Assembly: GCA_964443225.1 (NCBI GenBank)
Contig: CAYUCC010000015.1
Location: 20,574 to 84,573, forward strand
Direction of reading: 5' to 3'
DNA from: SSC4 sp964443225
Lineage (GTDB): Bacteria; Chloroflexota; Anaerolineae; SSC4; Amarolineaceae
Length of the DNA stretch: 64,000 nucleotides
Shown here: positions 44,073 to 53,047 of the stretch, in pieces
How positions within the stretch are numbered: position 1 is the first letter of the stretch
Layout: the number at the start of each line of letters is the position of its first letter
Program-made: the position numbers and the translations under genes
Notes under the pieces: generated by a model
The model's input: only the letters and a program-made list of their open reading frames with translations
Databases searched by the model: none
Told to the model about the DNA's origin: nothing

Positions 44073-44776
44073 GCGTCGACGAGGTACTGAACCTCATCGT
44101 TGCCCTCAGTCCCGCTGACCGCCGCCGTCTGTTTCGACGTGCCCAACGGATGGCGCTGTTGGACGTGCACGATCTGCTCGACGGCGAACAGGTCGCGGCG
44201 GGTACGCCTACTCCCGATGCCGGCCCAACCACACCGGAACCCGCCCCTAGCCGATCTCGCCGTACCACTGCGGCACCCGCGACGCGTTTGATCGAACTCA
44301 AACCGGCTGCACCACCCGCTGCTGAGGTCAGCCGGCCGCGCTCACCCGCCCGCACCCTCGCCGGCAGCGGTGAAGCCCGCGTGCGGGTGGTCTTCGATGG
44401 TGGAAGCAAGGGCAATCCGGGCGCGGGTTACGGCAGTTATGCGCTGCAGTGGGCTGGCCAGGCACAACCCGAGGTGGTGCGGCTCGAGTTTGGCGGTCGC
44501 GTGACCAACAACGAGGCCGAGTACGACACCCTGATTGCGGCGCTGCAGGATCTGTTGGCACGCGCTGCTGCGGCGCGCGTCCCGCCATCGCAGGTCTACG
44601 TCGACATTTGGGGTGATAGTCAGTTGGTCGTCAACCAGGTCAACGGCGGGTGGAAGATCAATAAACCGCACCTACTCGCCCGCTGCAACCAGGTGCGCGA
44701 CCTCCTCCAGCAGTTCGGTTTCGCCGCCCTCAACTATCACCCGCGCGAAGAGAGCGTTGCCCTGTTGGGCCACTGA
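44069..44776 (+). CDS. RNase HI-like protein lacking the last catalytic Asp
   Basis: 235 residues: a helical N-terminal domain at about 1-40, a Pro/Ala/Thr linker to 100, then an RNase H fold. Three of four catalytic acids are present: D110 (FDGGSKGNPG), E149 (TNNEAEY) and D183 (GDSQLVVNQ). The protein ends PREESVALLGH, where the family has NxxAD, so the fourth Asp is missing and the last helix is cut short. It may cut RNA in RNA-DNA hybrids weakly or only bind. No simple frameshift restores the motif. Confidence 0.85.
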   Translation: MSVDEVLNLIVALSPADRRRLFRRAQRMALLDVHDLLDGEQVAAGTPTPDAGPTTPEPAPSRSRRTTAAPATRLIELKPAAPPAAEVSRPRSPARTLAGSGEARVRVVFDGGSKGNPGAGYGSYALQWAGQAQPEVVRLEFGGRVTNNEAEYDTLIAALQDLLARAAAARVPPSQVYVDIWGDSQLVVNQVNGGWKINKPHLLARCNQVRDLLQQFGFAALNYHPREESVALLGH

Positions 44777-44794
44777 GCCGCCTGAGTCGACCAC

Positions 44795-44847
44795 AAAAAA
44801 CGCATAGAGCACATCGACAAGTATACAACGTCTGTGCGCTATGCGTT
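44795..44847 (-). terminator. Terminator for the aminotransferase gene (also near RNase H end)
   Basis: AACGCATAGAGCACA (44799-44813) pairs with 44833-44847 with one mismatch. On the minus strand the stem is followed by six T (44800-44795), so it mainly serves the aminotransferase. Confidence 0.75.
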
Positions 44848-44867
44848 CTCTGCGGTCAAAATCGGCC

Positions 44868-46250
44868 TCAAGCCAGCCCGTGCGTCTCCTCCAGCTGGCT
44901 TAGAACCCGCTCGAAGATCACCAGTCCTTCGTCCAGGTGTGTGCGCGGGATCATGAGCGGTGGGGCAAAACGCACCGTATTGGGACCACAGCCAATGATC
45001 AACAGCCGGTGGTAATAACACTGATCCACCAGCTCGTTGCGCAGTTCAGGCGCACGTTTGCGCGTCGTCTTGTCGTGCACCAGTTCGACACCGACCATGA
45101 GCCCAAGGCCACGCACGTCGCCGATGGACGGGTGGCGTTCGGCCATCTGCAGCAGACGTGTCTTGAGGTACTCTCCTTCCACGCGGCTGTGCTCGATGTA
45201 CTCATCCTCGAGCAGTTTGATCGTCGCCAGCGACGCAGCGCAGGACACCGGATTACCGCCAAACGTGCTGGCGTGCGCTCCCGGCGGCCAGGTCATCAGG
45301 CTGCGTTTGGCGACCATCGCACCGAGCGGCATTCCACTGGCAATGCCCTTGGCCAGGCAAACGATGTCAGGTTCGACGCCAAAGTGCTCCATACCGAACA
45401 TCTTGCCGGTCCGTCCAAAACCGGTTTGCACTTCATCGGCAACGAACAGGATACCGTACTTGTTGCACAACTCGCGCAGCGCCTGCATCCAGCCCGGCGG
45501 CGGCACCACGTACCCCCCCTCACCCTGCACCGGCTCGACAAAAATGGCGGCAACTTCCAGCGGGGGCACGTTCGTGCGGAAGATCTCGGTTTCGATGCGG
45601 CGTACGCAGTCGATCTCACAGCTGGGATAGGTCAGGTTGAAGGGGCAGCGGTAGCAGTACCCGTAATCGATGTGGTCGACACCAGGGACCATTGGGCCAA
45701 ACCCCTGGCGCTGGATATACTTCGACGCCGTGAGTGACAGGGCACCCATGGTACGGCCATGGAACGCCCCACGAAACGCCAGGAAACGTTGGCGACCGGT
45801 GGCATACCGTGCCAGTTTGAGTGCGGCTTCTACCGACTCGGCACCCGAATTGGTGAAGAATACCAGGCTCGATTCGCTGATCGGGGCGATGCTGCTCAGT
45901 TTTTCGGCCAGCTCGATCTGGGCTGGATAATAGAAGTCGGTTCCCGAATAGTGCAAGAACTTCTCTGCCTGCGCCTTGATAGCCTCGACCACGGCCGGGT
46001 GGGAATGGCCGGTTGCGGTCACGGCAATGCCGGCGTTGAAGTCCAAAAAACGATTGCCATCGACGTCCCACACCTCAGAACCCCGCCCGTGGTCGATGAC
46101 GAAGGGATAGGAACGGGTGTACGACGGAGACATCGTATGGTGGTCGCGCACAACGTAGTCGGCGCCGATGGGACCTGGCAGGGTGTCGCCAAGCGATGGG
46201 AATTCGTGATTTCCGGATCGCAGTGTGGTCGTTTGGTTGGTAGTGCTCAT
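44868..46250 (-). CDS. Class III PLP-dependent aminotransferase (GABA/ornithine-type)
   Basis: 460 residues, fold type I. PLP-site motifs: TNSGAESVEAALKLAR, GAFHGRTMGALSLTASK, DEVQTGFGRTGKMF and the lysine in VCLAKGIASGMPLGA. A Cys cluster (YCYRCPFNLTYPSCEIDC) is shared with archaeal enzymes of this class, some of which are broad amino-acid racemases rather than transaminases. Substrate is open: 4-aminobutyrate, ornithine or acetylornithine. ATG at 46250 has AAAGGA 7 bases upstream; an ATG at 46256 is too close to it. It follows a possible upstream short frame. Confidence 0.88.
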   Translation of the reverse strand: MSTTNQTTTLRSGNHEFPSLGDTLPGPIGADYVVRDHHTMSPSYTRSYPFVIDHGRGSEVWDVDGNRFLDFNAGIAVTATGHSHPAVVEAIKAQAEKFLHYSGTDFYYPAQIELAEKLSSIAPISESSLVFFTNSGAESVEAALKLARYATGRQRFLAFRGAFHGRTMGALSLTASKYIQRQGFGPMVPGVDHIDYGYCYRCPFNLTYPSCEIDCVRRIETEIFRTNVPPLEVAAIFVEPVQGEGGYVVPPPGWMQALRELCNKYGILFVADEVQTGFGRTGKMFGMEHFGVEPDIVCLAKGIASGMPLGAMVAKRSLMTWPPGAHASTFGGNPVSCAASLATIKLLEDEYIEHSRVEGEYLKTRLLQMAERHPSIGDVRGLGLMVGVELVHDKTTRKRAPELRNELVDQCYYHRLLIIGCGPNTVRFAPPLMIPRTHLDEGLVIFERVLSQLEETHGLA

Positions 46251-46252
46251 TA

Positions 46253-46372
46253 TCATGTCCTTTCTCGAGCGTGACAGTACGGGTGGTGGGCGATCGAACC
46301 TGCATCTGACCGGTCTACACGGCACCCGAGAGGGACACGATGTTTTCCGCGACTCTGTGACGTCATTGGCAC
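46253..46372 (-). CDS. Possible 39-codon upstream frame before the aminotransferase gene
   Basis: GTG at 46372 has AAAGGAG 6 bases upstream, an excellent ribosome site for which no other gene is available. The frame ends TGA at 46255-46253, just before the aminotransferase ATG and over its ribosome site, so the two would be coupled. The product is basic with several His and Cys (AHHPYCHARERT end) and matches no family I know. It may be a regulatory uORF. Confidence 0.35.
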   Translation of the reverse strand: MPMTSQSRGKHRVPLGCRVDRSDAGSIAHHPYCHARERT

Positions 46373-46442
46373 GGCAGTCTCCTTTGTTTGGCTGTTCCGG
46401 CACCAGGGATGTTGACCCTGATCGATGAGAACGTTAAGGCGC

Positions 46443-47528
46443 TTACTCAGACGAGACCAGGATCTGCGTCTGACCGCTTTCCGTATCGACGGTAATCGTG
46501 ATGAAAACCTGGTTATTACCCTGCTCGAACACCAGGTTGACGAGCTCGGGGGAAGTATAACCACTCCCCTCCGGGCTGCGCCAGCCCATGGCGGGCAGTC
46601 TGTTGCGATAGAACTCGACCACGTCATCGAACGGCTGGCTGCTCACGTAGGACACAAAATCACGACTGCGCAGGACCGGCCGCGCATCGGCGGGTACGGG
46701 AAAGGTGCCGCTGGCAAAACCGGCCAGGGTCACCTCGGCCGTCTGTGGTGCCGTGATGGTGAGGGTCTCCCCAATATCGAACAGGTCGTAAGTCAGCGCC
46801 ATCGTGCCGCGCCCGCGCAGCCCATCGCTCAGCTCGATGTCATCGCCCGCCGCCTGCAGCACGTAGCGCGTGAGATAACCACCGTCACGGGCCAGCCAGA
46901 ACTCACCGCTTGCGGTGTCCATGTCGCCCGCAGCAAAGGCGGGCAACTGTTCCTGGGCAAATGTATAGTGATCGCTGACGATGCCATTGATCGTCTCTGA
47001 GCCCAGTTTGCGCGCCTGTTGTATGCTCACCAGCAGATCGGGCGCATCGAAGATGAGGCCGGCCGATTGAAACGGCGTACCCGCTTCTTCGGCCGACTCG
47101 ACCCAGTTGCCGTCCCCCATGTCATACCAGGTCGTGTCGCTGATGCGGACCGTCTGTGTAAGCCGGGTCTCGTCGTCCTCGGGCACGGTCGTGTCGGTCA
47201 CCACAATACGCTGTGCCGTGATCGGCGTCTGGGTGTACTCCACCAGAATATCAACCACCCCCGTCATGAGGGTGCCGGTGATGGGCTGCTCGCCAAACTC
47301 GTAGACGGTGCGTGCGCGGTAGCTGGACACGTTCGCCATGGCGTCGATGGCAGCCTGCACGTCAGGGGCCAGCTCCATGGCGGGCGTATCGGCCAGGGTA
47401 TCAGGACCAACCGTTGGCGTGGGTATGGGGGTTGGCGTTTCGCTGCCGCAGGCCGCCAACACAGCCAGGCAGATGAGTAGGGGAATGGTCCGCAGCACCC
47501 ATTGCGCCACGGCGGTCGCTCGCATCAT
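46443..47528 (-). CDS. LolA/LppX-like lipoprotein
   Basis: 361 residues. Lipobox LAVLAAC with a Thr/Pro linker (GSETPTPIPTPTVG), then an extended beta-rich domain in the style of LppX/LprG (MANVSSYRARTVYEF, TWYDMGDGNWVE, INGIVSDHYTF, GEFWLARDGGYLTRYVLQA). A second small domain follows from about 285 (FYRNRLPAMGWRSPEGSGY). The fold carries lipids in LppX relatives; cargo unknown. Encoded alone from its own promoter. Confidence 0.75.
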   Translation of the reverse strand: MMRATAVAQWVLRTIPLLICLAVLAACGSETPTPIPTPTVGPDTLADTPAMELAPDVQAAIDAMANVSSYRARTVYEFGEQPITGTLMTGVVDILVEYTQTPITAQRIVVTDTTVPEDDETRLTQTVRISDTTWYDMGDGNWVESAEEAGTPFQSAGLIFDAPDLLVSIQQARKLGSETINGIVSDHYTFAQEQLPAFAAGDMDTASGEFWLARDGGYLTRYVLQAAGDDIELSDGLRGRGTMALTYDLFDIGETLTITAPQTAEVTLAGFASGTFPVPADARPVLRSRDFVSYVSSQPFDDVVEFYRNRLPAMGWRSPEGSGYTSPELVNLVFEQGNNQVFITITVDTESGQTQILVSSE

Positions 47529-47609
47529 GGTTTGTCTGGTGTCTTTCGTATGTGATGTGACGGGTCAGGCCGCTCGGAATCGTGCAGCTGACGTTCATTC
47601 GCTACTGGC

Positions 47610-47638
47610 ATCGTACCCGTCTCTCTGCCTTTTGTCAA
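47610..47638 (-). promoter_or_regulatory. Promoter for the LppX-like lipoprotein gene
   Basis: Minus-strand TTGACA (47638-47633) and TACGAT (47615-47610), spacer 17; start near 47603, 75 bases before the ATG. Confidence 0.65.
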
Positions 47639-47654
47639 ACACACCGGGGGCATC

Positions 47655-47682
47655 TTGGATTTTGGATTTTGGATTTTGGATT
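47655..47682. repeat. TTGGATT heptanucleotide repeat, four perfect units
   Basis: Four identical 7-base units immediately upstream of the lipoprotein promoter. Related to the repeat inside the VanZ gene. Confidence 0.8.
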
Positions 47683-47794
47683 TGCGGCGGATGTCGAAGT
47701 GGGATTCATGGCGGCTCTTCTGGAGAATTTACATAATAAGAAACACAGAGCACACGGGATCGATTGGTTCGTCTGTGTGATTTGTGCGGTCAAC

Positions 47795-48483
47795 GAGATG
47801 GGCGGCTGGAAGCCGCGGCTACGCAGACGAAAGCCCCCTGCGGGGCTTGACGCAGGTCAATTGCTCGGGTATGGCGGCCCCGGTCAACGAGATGGGCGGC
47901 TGGAAGCCGCGGCTACGCGGACGAAAGCCCCCTGCGGGGCTTGGCGGAGGTCAATTGCTCGGGTATGGCGGCCCCGGTCAACGAGATGGGCGGCTGGAAG
48001 CCGCGGCTACGCGGACGAAAGCCCCCTGCGGGGCTTGNNNNNNNNNNNNNNNNNNNNNNNNNNNNNNNNNNNNNNNNNNNNNNNNNNNNNNNNNNNNNNN
48101 NNNNNNNNNNNNNNNNNNNNNNNNNNNNNNNNNNNNNGAGATGGGCGGCTGGAAGCCGCGGCTACGCGGACGAAAGCCCCCTGCGGGGCTTGACGGAGGT
48201 CAATTGCTCGGGTGTGGTGGCCCCGGTCAACTGGATGGGCGGCTGGAAGCCGCGGCTACGCGGACGAAAGCCCCCTGCGGGGCTTGACGCAGGTCAATTG
48301 CTCGGGTATGGCGGCCCCGGTCAACGAGATGGGCGGCTGGAAGCCGCGGCTACGCAGACGAAAGCCCCCTGCGGGGCTTGACGCAGGTCAATTGCTCGGG
48401 TATGGCGGCCCCGGTCAACGAGATGGGCGGCTGGAAGCCGCGGCTACGCGGACGAAAGCCCCCTGCGGGGCTTGACGCAGGGA
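47795..48483. repeat. 94-bp tandem repeat array with two hairpins per unit
   Basis: Seven visible unit starts at 47795, 47889, 47983, 48138, 48232, 48326 and 48420, spaced 94 bases, interrupted by the assembly gap. Each unit holds GCGGCT-GGA-AGCCGC and AAGCCCC-CTGC-GGGGCTT stems joined by GGCTACGC(A/G)GACGA, then a CAATTG-containing stretch. Units differ at only a few bases. Frames stay open through the array because it lacks stops, but no gene is supported. It fills most of the 1 kb gap between the lipoprotein and beta-propeller genes. Confidence 0.9.
48038..48137. other. Assembly gap (100 N) inside the repeat array
   Basis: A run of exactly 100 N. The flanking unit starts are 155 bases apart, not a multiple of 94, so the true number of units is unknown. 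Confidence 0.99.
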
Positions 48484-48550
48484 CAATCGCCTGCGTGTGG
48501 CAGTGCAGCCCGGCCACGCCGGGCTGCTGTGACTTCCAGTCGCCGTTGAA

Positions 48551-50521
48551 CTAGTACCGTGCGGCTGCTACTTGCGTACCCCAGGCGCCGCCGGTGTTGG
48601 CAAATTCGCCGTACATCCACACCTGGTTGGCATCACCGCCGTCGCGGCAGATGCCAAAATAGTCGCCCCAACGTCCCCCCGTGTAGGCACTGGCCCCGGC
48701 ACGGATGAGGGAGCTTCCCTGTAAGGCATTGACTGCATCGCTGGCCCGCCGCCCCGTCTGGCGCAGCTGGCCAAACTCGGTGCTGCCCGCCCGGCTGAAT
48801 ACCAGGTAGGCGTTGCGGCTCAGGTCGGTCTGGATCGCCGGGAAGAAGTAGTAGCGGCCCGACGCGCCGTAGGCGTTTTGCTGCACCACCGTCTTGCTGG
48901 GGACATCGATTTCGTACCACTGGGCGACCGACCGCGCCTCCGAGTCACCGGGCCAGGTGTACTTGGACGCATGACACGTCCACAGGCGCTGGGTGGTGCC
49001 GACGTACTGGAACACAGCGTGCATCAGGCGCGAATCGTTGGTTTCGAGACGCGTGGTCGTCCCGGGCTGCTGGGCGTCGGGTGGCAGATCGTAGCTGCGG
49101 CACGCCACCGATGTCGAGGTCAGCGCAGGCGCGCCACCGCTCCAGAACGCAATTGGGTTGTTGAGTGTCCACAGGGTCAGTTTGTTGCCGGATGGCCACA
49201 GCGCATTGACCAGGAAGGCGGGCGGGTTGCCACCCGTCCCGCGGAAGTGTTTGGCGGGCAGCACCGTGAAAGCCATCGAACTGTCCGGATTGCGCAGATT
49301 CCACAGGTCGAACCAGCGAATGGTGTGTCCGGTACCACTGCCGCCTGCGTACAGTTCGGCCTTGTTCAAGATGCGCAGTTTGCTGTAGACGAAGCCGCCA
49401 CCAAACTGGAACATGTTGCACGTGATGTAGATGCCCTGGGTGTCGAAACCCAACATCGGATAGTCAGCCCAGTTATTGCTCGAGGCGTTGCCGTTCAGAG
49501 TTGCGTCCAGGGCCCAGACCCAATAGGCACCACCGGGATTGCTGGTCTGCGTGACACCCATCATGATCCACGAACCGGCGGGTGAGGCCCGTCGTGCGGC
49601 GGCCACGACGATGTAACGACCGGCGTAATGGTCGTAGGCCAGCTGTGGATCGAAGATCTGCGCCCCCGCTGGCAGCACGGGACTAAACAGCGTGGTCATG
49701 TTCGGCCAGCGGAACTGCGGCGCCCCGGCCTTGGAGTAGCCAGCCAGGTCGGTATTGACGGCGACCACCACGTGGCTCGGGCCCACTGCAATGTTATTGT
49801 CGGGCGGCTGCCAACCGGTGGCAGGAATGCCTTCGAAGTTGGCGGTGAGGCCCGGCGCAGCGGGGGATGGGCCAGCGGCCATCAGGCCAGCGGTTTCATC
49901 GCCGCCGGCCTCGGGAAAATCGAGTTCGGCGGCGGCTAGCGCCGCCTCTTCACCGCTCTCGTCGACCTGGGCCTCTTCGCCGGGCAGCAGACCCTGCGAT
50001 GGGTCGGCCACACGCGCTGCCATTTCCAATTCTTTGTACTCTGCCATGCTCACCGGAAATCGGGTGACCATCCAGTCCGGACGGGCGGGACTGGGCGCAA
50101 AAGCCATGAGTTCCTCGACGGTTACGTCAGACAGGCTGCGGCTGGCGCCTTCGACGGCATCACTGCCAGCGCTCGAATAAGTCTCGGTCATAATGGATAC
50201 TCCTGTGGGTTGATGGGTGCCTGCGGGCTCGGAACGGGCAGCGGCTGCTTCGGCAGCGCCCGTGTCGGCCTGGGCATCGTTTTCTCCGCCCTCGAGGGTA
50301 TCGGAGATTGTCCGGGCAGGTTGATCAGGTAGAATGGAACGTTCCTTCAGCGAGCGACGCACGTCCTCGGACACCGGCGAGCCAATGCCGATCGTGGTGG
50401 GCTGTCCACCCACCGGTGGCTGCGCGGCGCCCGCTTCTTCGGCGGCTGGCTTGCTGGGTTCACCGCCACCGCTGCCGGCGCCGGCTTCGGCCTGGTTCTT
50501 TTTTTTCTTCTTATTGGGCAT
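48551..50521 (-). CDS. Beta-propeller-like protein with Lys-rich N terminus, no signal peptide seen
   Basis: About 656 residues. The N terminus is MPNKKKKKN, then an Ala/Glu/Pro-rich disordered part to about 200; the rest is a beta-propeller-like region (PPDNNIAVGPSHVVVAVNTD, AYDHYAGRYIVVAAARR, NNWADYPMLGFDTQGIYIT). The C-terminal half has WGDYFGICRDGGDANQVWMYGEF, typical of large surface proteins. ATG 50521 has AAAGGA 7 bases upstream. An internal ATG at 50191 (MTETYSS) has its own AGGAG 8 bases upstream, so two products are possible. Lack of a signal is odd for such a fold. Confidence 0.75.
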   Translation of the reverse strand: MPNKKKKKNQAEAGAGSGGGEPSKPAAEEAGAAQPPVGGQPTTIGIGSPVSEDVRRSLKERSILPDQPARTISDTLEGGENDAQADTGAAEAAAARSEPAGTHQPTGVSIMTETYSSAGSDAVEGASRSLSDVTVEELMAFAPSPARPDWMVTRFPVSMAEYKELEMAARVADPSQGLLPGEEAQVDESGEEAALAAAELDFPEAGGDETAGLMAAGPSPAAPGLTANFEGIPATGWQPPDNNIAVGPSHVVVAVNTDLAGYSKAGAPQFRWPNMTTLFSPVLPAGAQIFDPQLAYDHYAGRYIVVAAARRASPAGSWIMMGVTQTSNPGGAYWVWALDATLNGNASSNNWADYPMLGFDTQGIYITCNMFQFGGGFVYSKLRILNKAELYAGGSGTGHTIRWFDLWNLRNPDSSMAFTVLPAKHFRGTGGNPPAFLVNALWPSGNKLTLWTLNNPIAFWSGGAPALTSTSVACRSYDLPPDAQQPGTTTRLETNDSRLMHAVFQYVGTTQRLWTCHASKYTWPGDSEARSVAQWYEIDVPSKTVVQQNAYGASGRYYFFPAIQTDLSRNAYLVFSRAGSTEFGQLRQTGRRASDAVNALQGSSLIRAGASAYTGGRWGDYFGICRDGGDANQVWMYGEFANTGGAWGTQVAAARY

Positions 50522-50750
50522 GGGTGATTCCTTTGTGCTGCGACTGATGACCAGCACGTGCACCACGTGCCGGTGGGCGTATCTGAATCCTGGTGCAAGT
50601 TGGAAAACCAGGTGGGATATCGAACGATCGGGAGGCGCAAACAACCGGCGGACCTGTTGTGCCCCGCGTCGAGTATCTGCTACCTGGTTTGACGCTGCGC
50701 ACCGGGCGGTTGTTACAGCGTACGTTTCCTGCTGTGGCCCGAGAAAAAAG

Positions 50751-52946
50751 TCATTCTTCCACGGTATCCAACGCGAGCGCACGCACAAAAACGGCGTCGG
50801 CGCCGGCATCGTGCTCCAGCCGCAACACGGACTCTGCTGCGGTCGATGTCAGCGGGATCGTAAAGGTGGTGAACGCCGGCTGCAGCTCGAACTGCGCCAG
50901 CTCTGCGCCAGTGCCGGTACGCACAGCGAGCTGTGTGCCCGCAGGGCCGCGTGCGGTGACATGCAGTGTTTGTGGACGGGGGTTGACGATCCGCAGACTG
51001 GCGCCGGGCCGCAGTTCTCGTTCGACCTGCTGGTCGGCCATTTTGCGTTCGCCCCAGCCCGCTTCCAGTACCAGGAAAGGTTCCGGGGTCGCAACGGGTG
51101 GTACGCGGTACACCGTCAGCCGTTCGTCCTGGAACTCCGGTGCCTGCCCCGCAAACACTGCCTGGGCAATGGCGGTCGTTGGTTCGCGTTCGGCGGGGCC
51201 CGGCATCTTGTACTGGTCGAGTACAACGTACTCGACCCCCAGCCACGCCAGGACACTGGGTCCCACGCGCGTGAGGTCGTCGGCAAGCACGTCGGGGCCC
51301 AGGGCGCGCAGCTGCTGCAGCACCGGCACCCGCGTGGTGTAGGTTCGTGGGTCATCGCGGCTGATATAACCCACTGTCAGCGGCCGGCCGTGAACCGTTT
51401 GGTACAACAAATAGCCGGGCCGGTCCCAGTTCATGGGCAGGTTGAGCACGGCGCCGGAGCCACGGTTTGCGGCCAGGGTCGTGTACCATGCAGGCGTATC
51501 GGGTGCCGACACGGGGTACGGCACCGGCCAGAACTCGAAGAGGATGACGCCAATCAACAGCCAGGGAGCCACGGCACGCAGTCGCGGGCGACCCGCCAGA
51601 CGTATCGAGAGCCAGGTCATTCCCAGGCCGGCCAACACCGATAATCCCAGCATCACCATGACGGCAAAGCGGCTCACCGAGCGCGAGATTCGCATCAGGG
51701 GCAGGGCATCGTACAGCCAGGCATAGGGCAGGGTCACCTGACCACCACCGGGCAGCAACGCCGTTTGACCTGCCACGTGCAACACCGGACCCAGGGCCAG
51801 CACGAAAAACAGGAGGGTGACCGCGAGCCAGAAGCGGCCGCCGCGACCGCCGCGCCAGGCACCGACCGCCGCCAGCCCCAACGTGGCAAAACCGGCAAAC
51901 ACGGTGTACTCTGAAAAGCTGCTGGTGAAGGTGCGATCCGCCCATGCCCGCACCGCCTGCCCCCACAGGGGATGAAAACCCGAAGGTGTGACGAACGCCA
52001 GCAGGTCGGCCGAGAGACGGATGCTCTCGCTGGCGGGTGGCACCATGAAGCTGAAGGCCTGTGCCTCGCGCACCATCGGGATGAGGAGGGGGCCGAGAAC
52101 GAGGACAAACAGGGCGCCGCTGATCAGTGGTACTGAAACGATCTGCCAGATTTGTTGGCCAGGCGGCCGGACACCGCCGCGCACGGCACGCCAAAGCAGC
52201 GGGACCAATACCCATACGAGTGCCAGGGCCGTGAGCAGCAGGCAGTAGAACAGGTAATACCAATCGCACAGGGCCACCAGCACGAGGAAGAGGCCGGCTT
52301 TGATTCCGTCGCGCCAGGTCGCCCGCCCCGCCGCTGCGCGCCGCAGCCCGCGCCACAGGAAGAGCGCATAAAAAGGAAGCCACTGCAGGCTGATGAGCTG
52401 CATGTGGCCGAGGAGGTGGGCCAGGTGGTAGGGCGAGAACGTAAAGATCAGGCCGGCGGCAAAGGGTGCAGCCCATGGGACGCGAACACGCAGCCGGTCT
52501 GTATTCGGGTCTGCGTCCTGTGCACCACGCGTGGTGGCCAGGATCTCGTAGACCAGCAGGTAGGTGCCCAGGCCACCGGCGGCAAACGCCAGCAGCACGG
52601 CCGCGTTGTACGCCAGGTAGAGGTTACCCGCCAGCTGCACCGGCAGGGTGACCAGGCCGTTGAACGGGTTGAGCGTGTGAAAGAGCAGACTCACACCGGG
52701 TGGCGCGTAAAGCAGGTCGGTCCACAGCGGGTTGCGCGGCAGGTCGACCAGGCTCTGTTTCAGCCACCAGAAATTCCAATAATTCTGCCAGCCGTCGAAA
52801 CTGTCGCCGGGGATGGCGCGATCGAGCCCGCGCACCAGGGGATAAGTCAGGGCCAGGGCCAACAGCGCGTACAGCGCAAATGCAGCCAGCGCACCCAGCA
52901 GAAACCGACGTCGCCGCACGGCAAGGTCCTTATCACGCCCACGCAT
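50751..52946 (-). CDS. Polytopic membrane protein, YfhO/PMT-like glycosyltransferase type
   Basis: About 731 residues with 10-12 membrane helices in the first 500, starting RFLLGALAAFALYALLALALTYPLV. The first outside loop has GDSFDGWQNYWNFWWLKQSL, with acidic residues as in GT-C enzymes, and FSPYHLAHLLGHMQLISLQW. The C-terminal 230 residues are soluble (RGSGAVLNLPMNWDRPGYLLYQ). GT-C enzymes use polyprenyl-linked sugars; substrate unknown. ATG at 52946 with GGGGG upstream; GTG at 52952 possible. Confidence 0.75.
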   Translation of the reverse strand: MRGRDKDLAVRRRRFLLGALAAFALYALLALALTYPLVRGLDRAIPGDSFDGWQNYWNFWWLKQSLVDLPRNPLWTDLLYAPPGVSLLFHTLNPFNGLVTLPVQLAGNLYLAYNAAVLLAFAAGGLGTYLLVYEILATTRGAQDADPNTDRLRVRVPWAAPFAAGLIFTFSPYHLAHLLGHMQLISLQWLPFYALFLWRGLRRAAAGRATWRDGIKAGLFLVLVALCDWYYLFYCLLLTALALVWVLVPLLWRAVRGGVRPPGQQIWQIVSVPLISGALFVLVLGPLLIPMVREAQAFSFMVPPASESIRLSADLLAFVTPSGFHPLWGQAVRAWADRTFTSSFSEYTVFAGFATLGLAAVGAWRGGRGGRFWLAVTLLFFVLALGPVLHVAGQTALLPGGGQVTLPYAWLYDALPLMRISRSVSRFAVMVMLGLSVLAGLGMTWLSIRLAGRPRLRAVAPWLLIGVILFEFWPVPYPVSAPDTPAWYTTLAANRGSGAVLNLPMNWDRPGYLLYQTVHGRPLTVGYISRDDPRTYTTRVPVLQQLRALGPDVLADDLTRVGPSVLAWLGVEYVVLDQYKMPGPAEREPTTAIAQAVFAGQAPEFQDERLTVYRVPPVATPEPFLVLEAGWGERKMADQQVERELRPGASLRIVNPRPQTLHVTARGPAGTQLAVRTGTGAELAQFELQPAFTTFTIPLTSTAAESVLRLEHDAGADAVFVRALALDTVEE

Positions 52947-53007
52947 GGGCACCCCCAGAGGGTGCGCATGCCGGAGTAGAGGATAACAACGTCAAGATCG
53001 ACCCTTG

Positions 53008-53028
53008 TTCGGCAATCGGGCTGCCGAA
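53008..53028 (-). terminator. Small hairpin between fchA and the membrane glycosyltransferase gene
   Basis: TTCGGCA/TGCCGAA, a 7-bp stem with a 7-base loop, no T run. Weak evidence for termination. Confidence 0.35.
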
Positions 53029-53047
53029 CGAGGTCGCGGCTTCGCCA

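Noticed and set aside
47582..48475. Overlapping open frames through the 94-bp array with repeated AGSRGYADESPLRGL-type peptides
   Set aside because: Unit length is not a multiple of three and the same sequence is read in all frames; no ribosome site; explained as non-coding repeat.
47795..48483. CRISPR array
   Set aside because: Units are 94 bp and contiguous with no variable spacers, and no cas genes are nearby.
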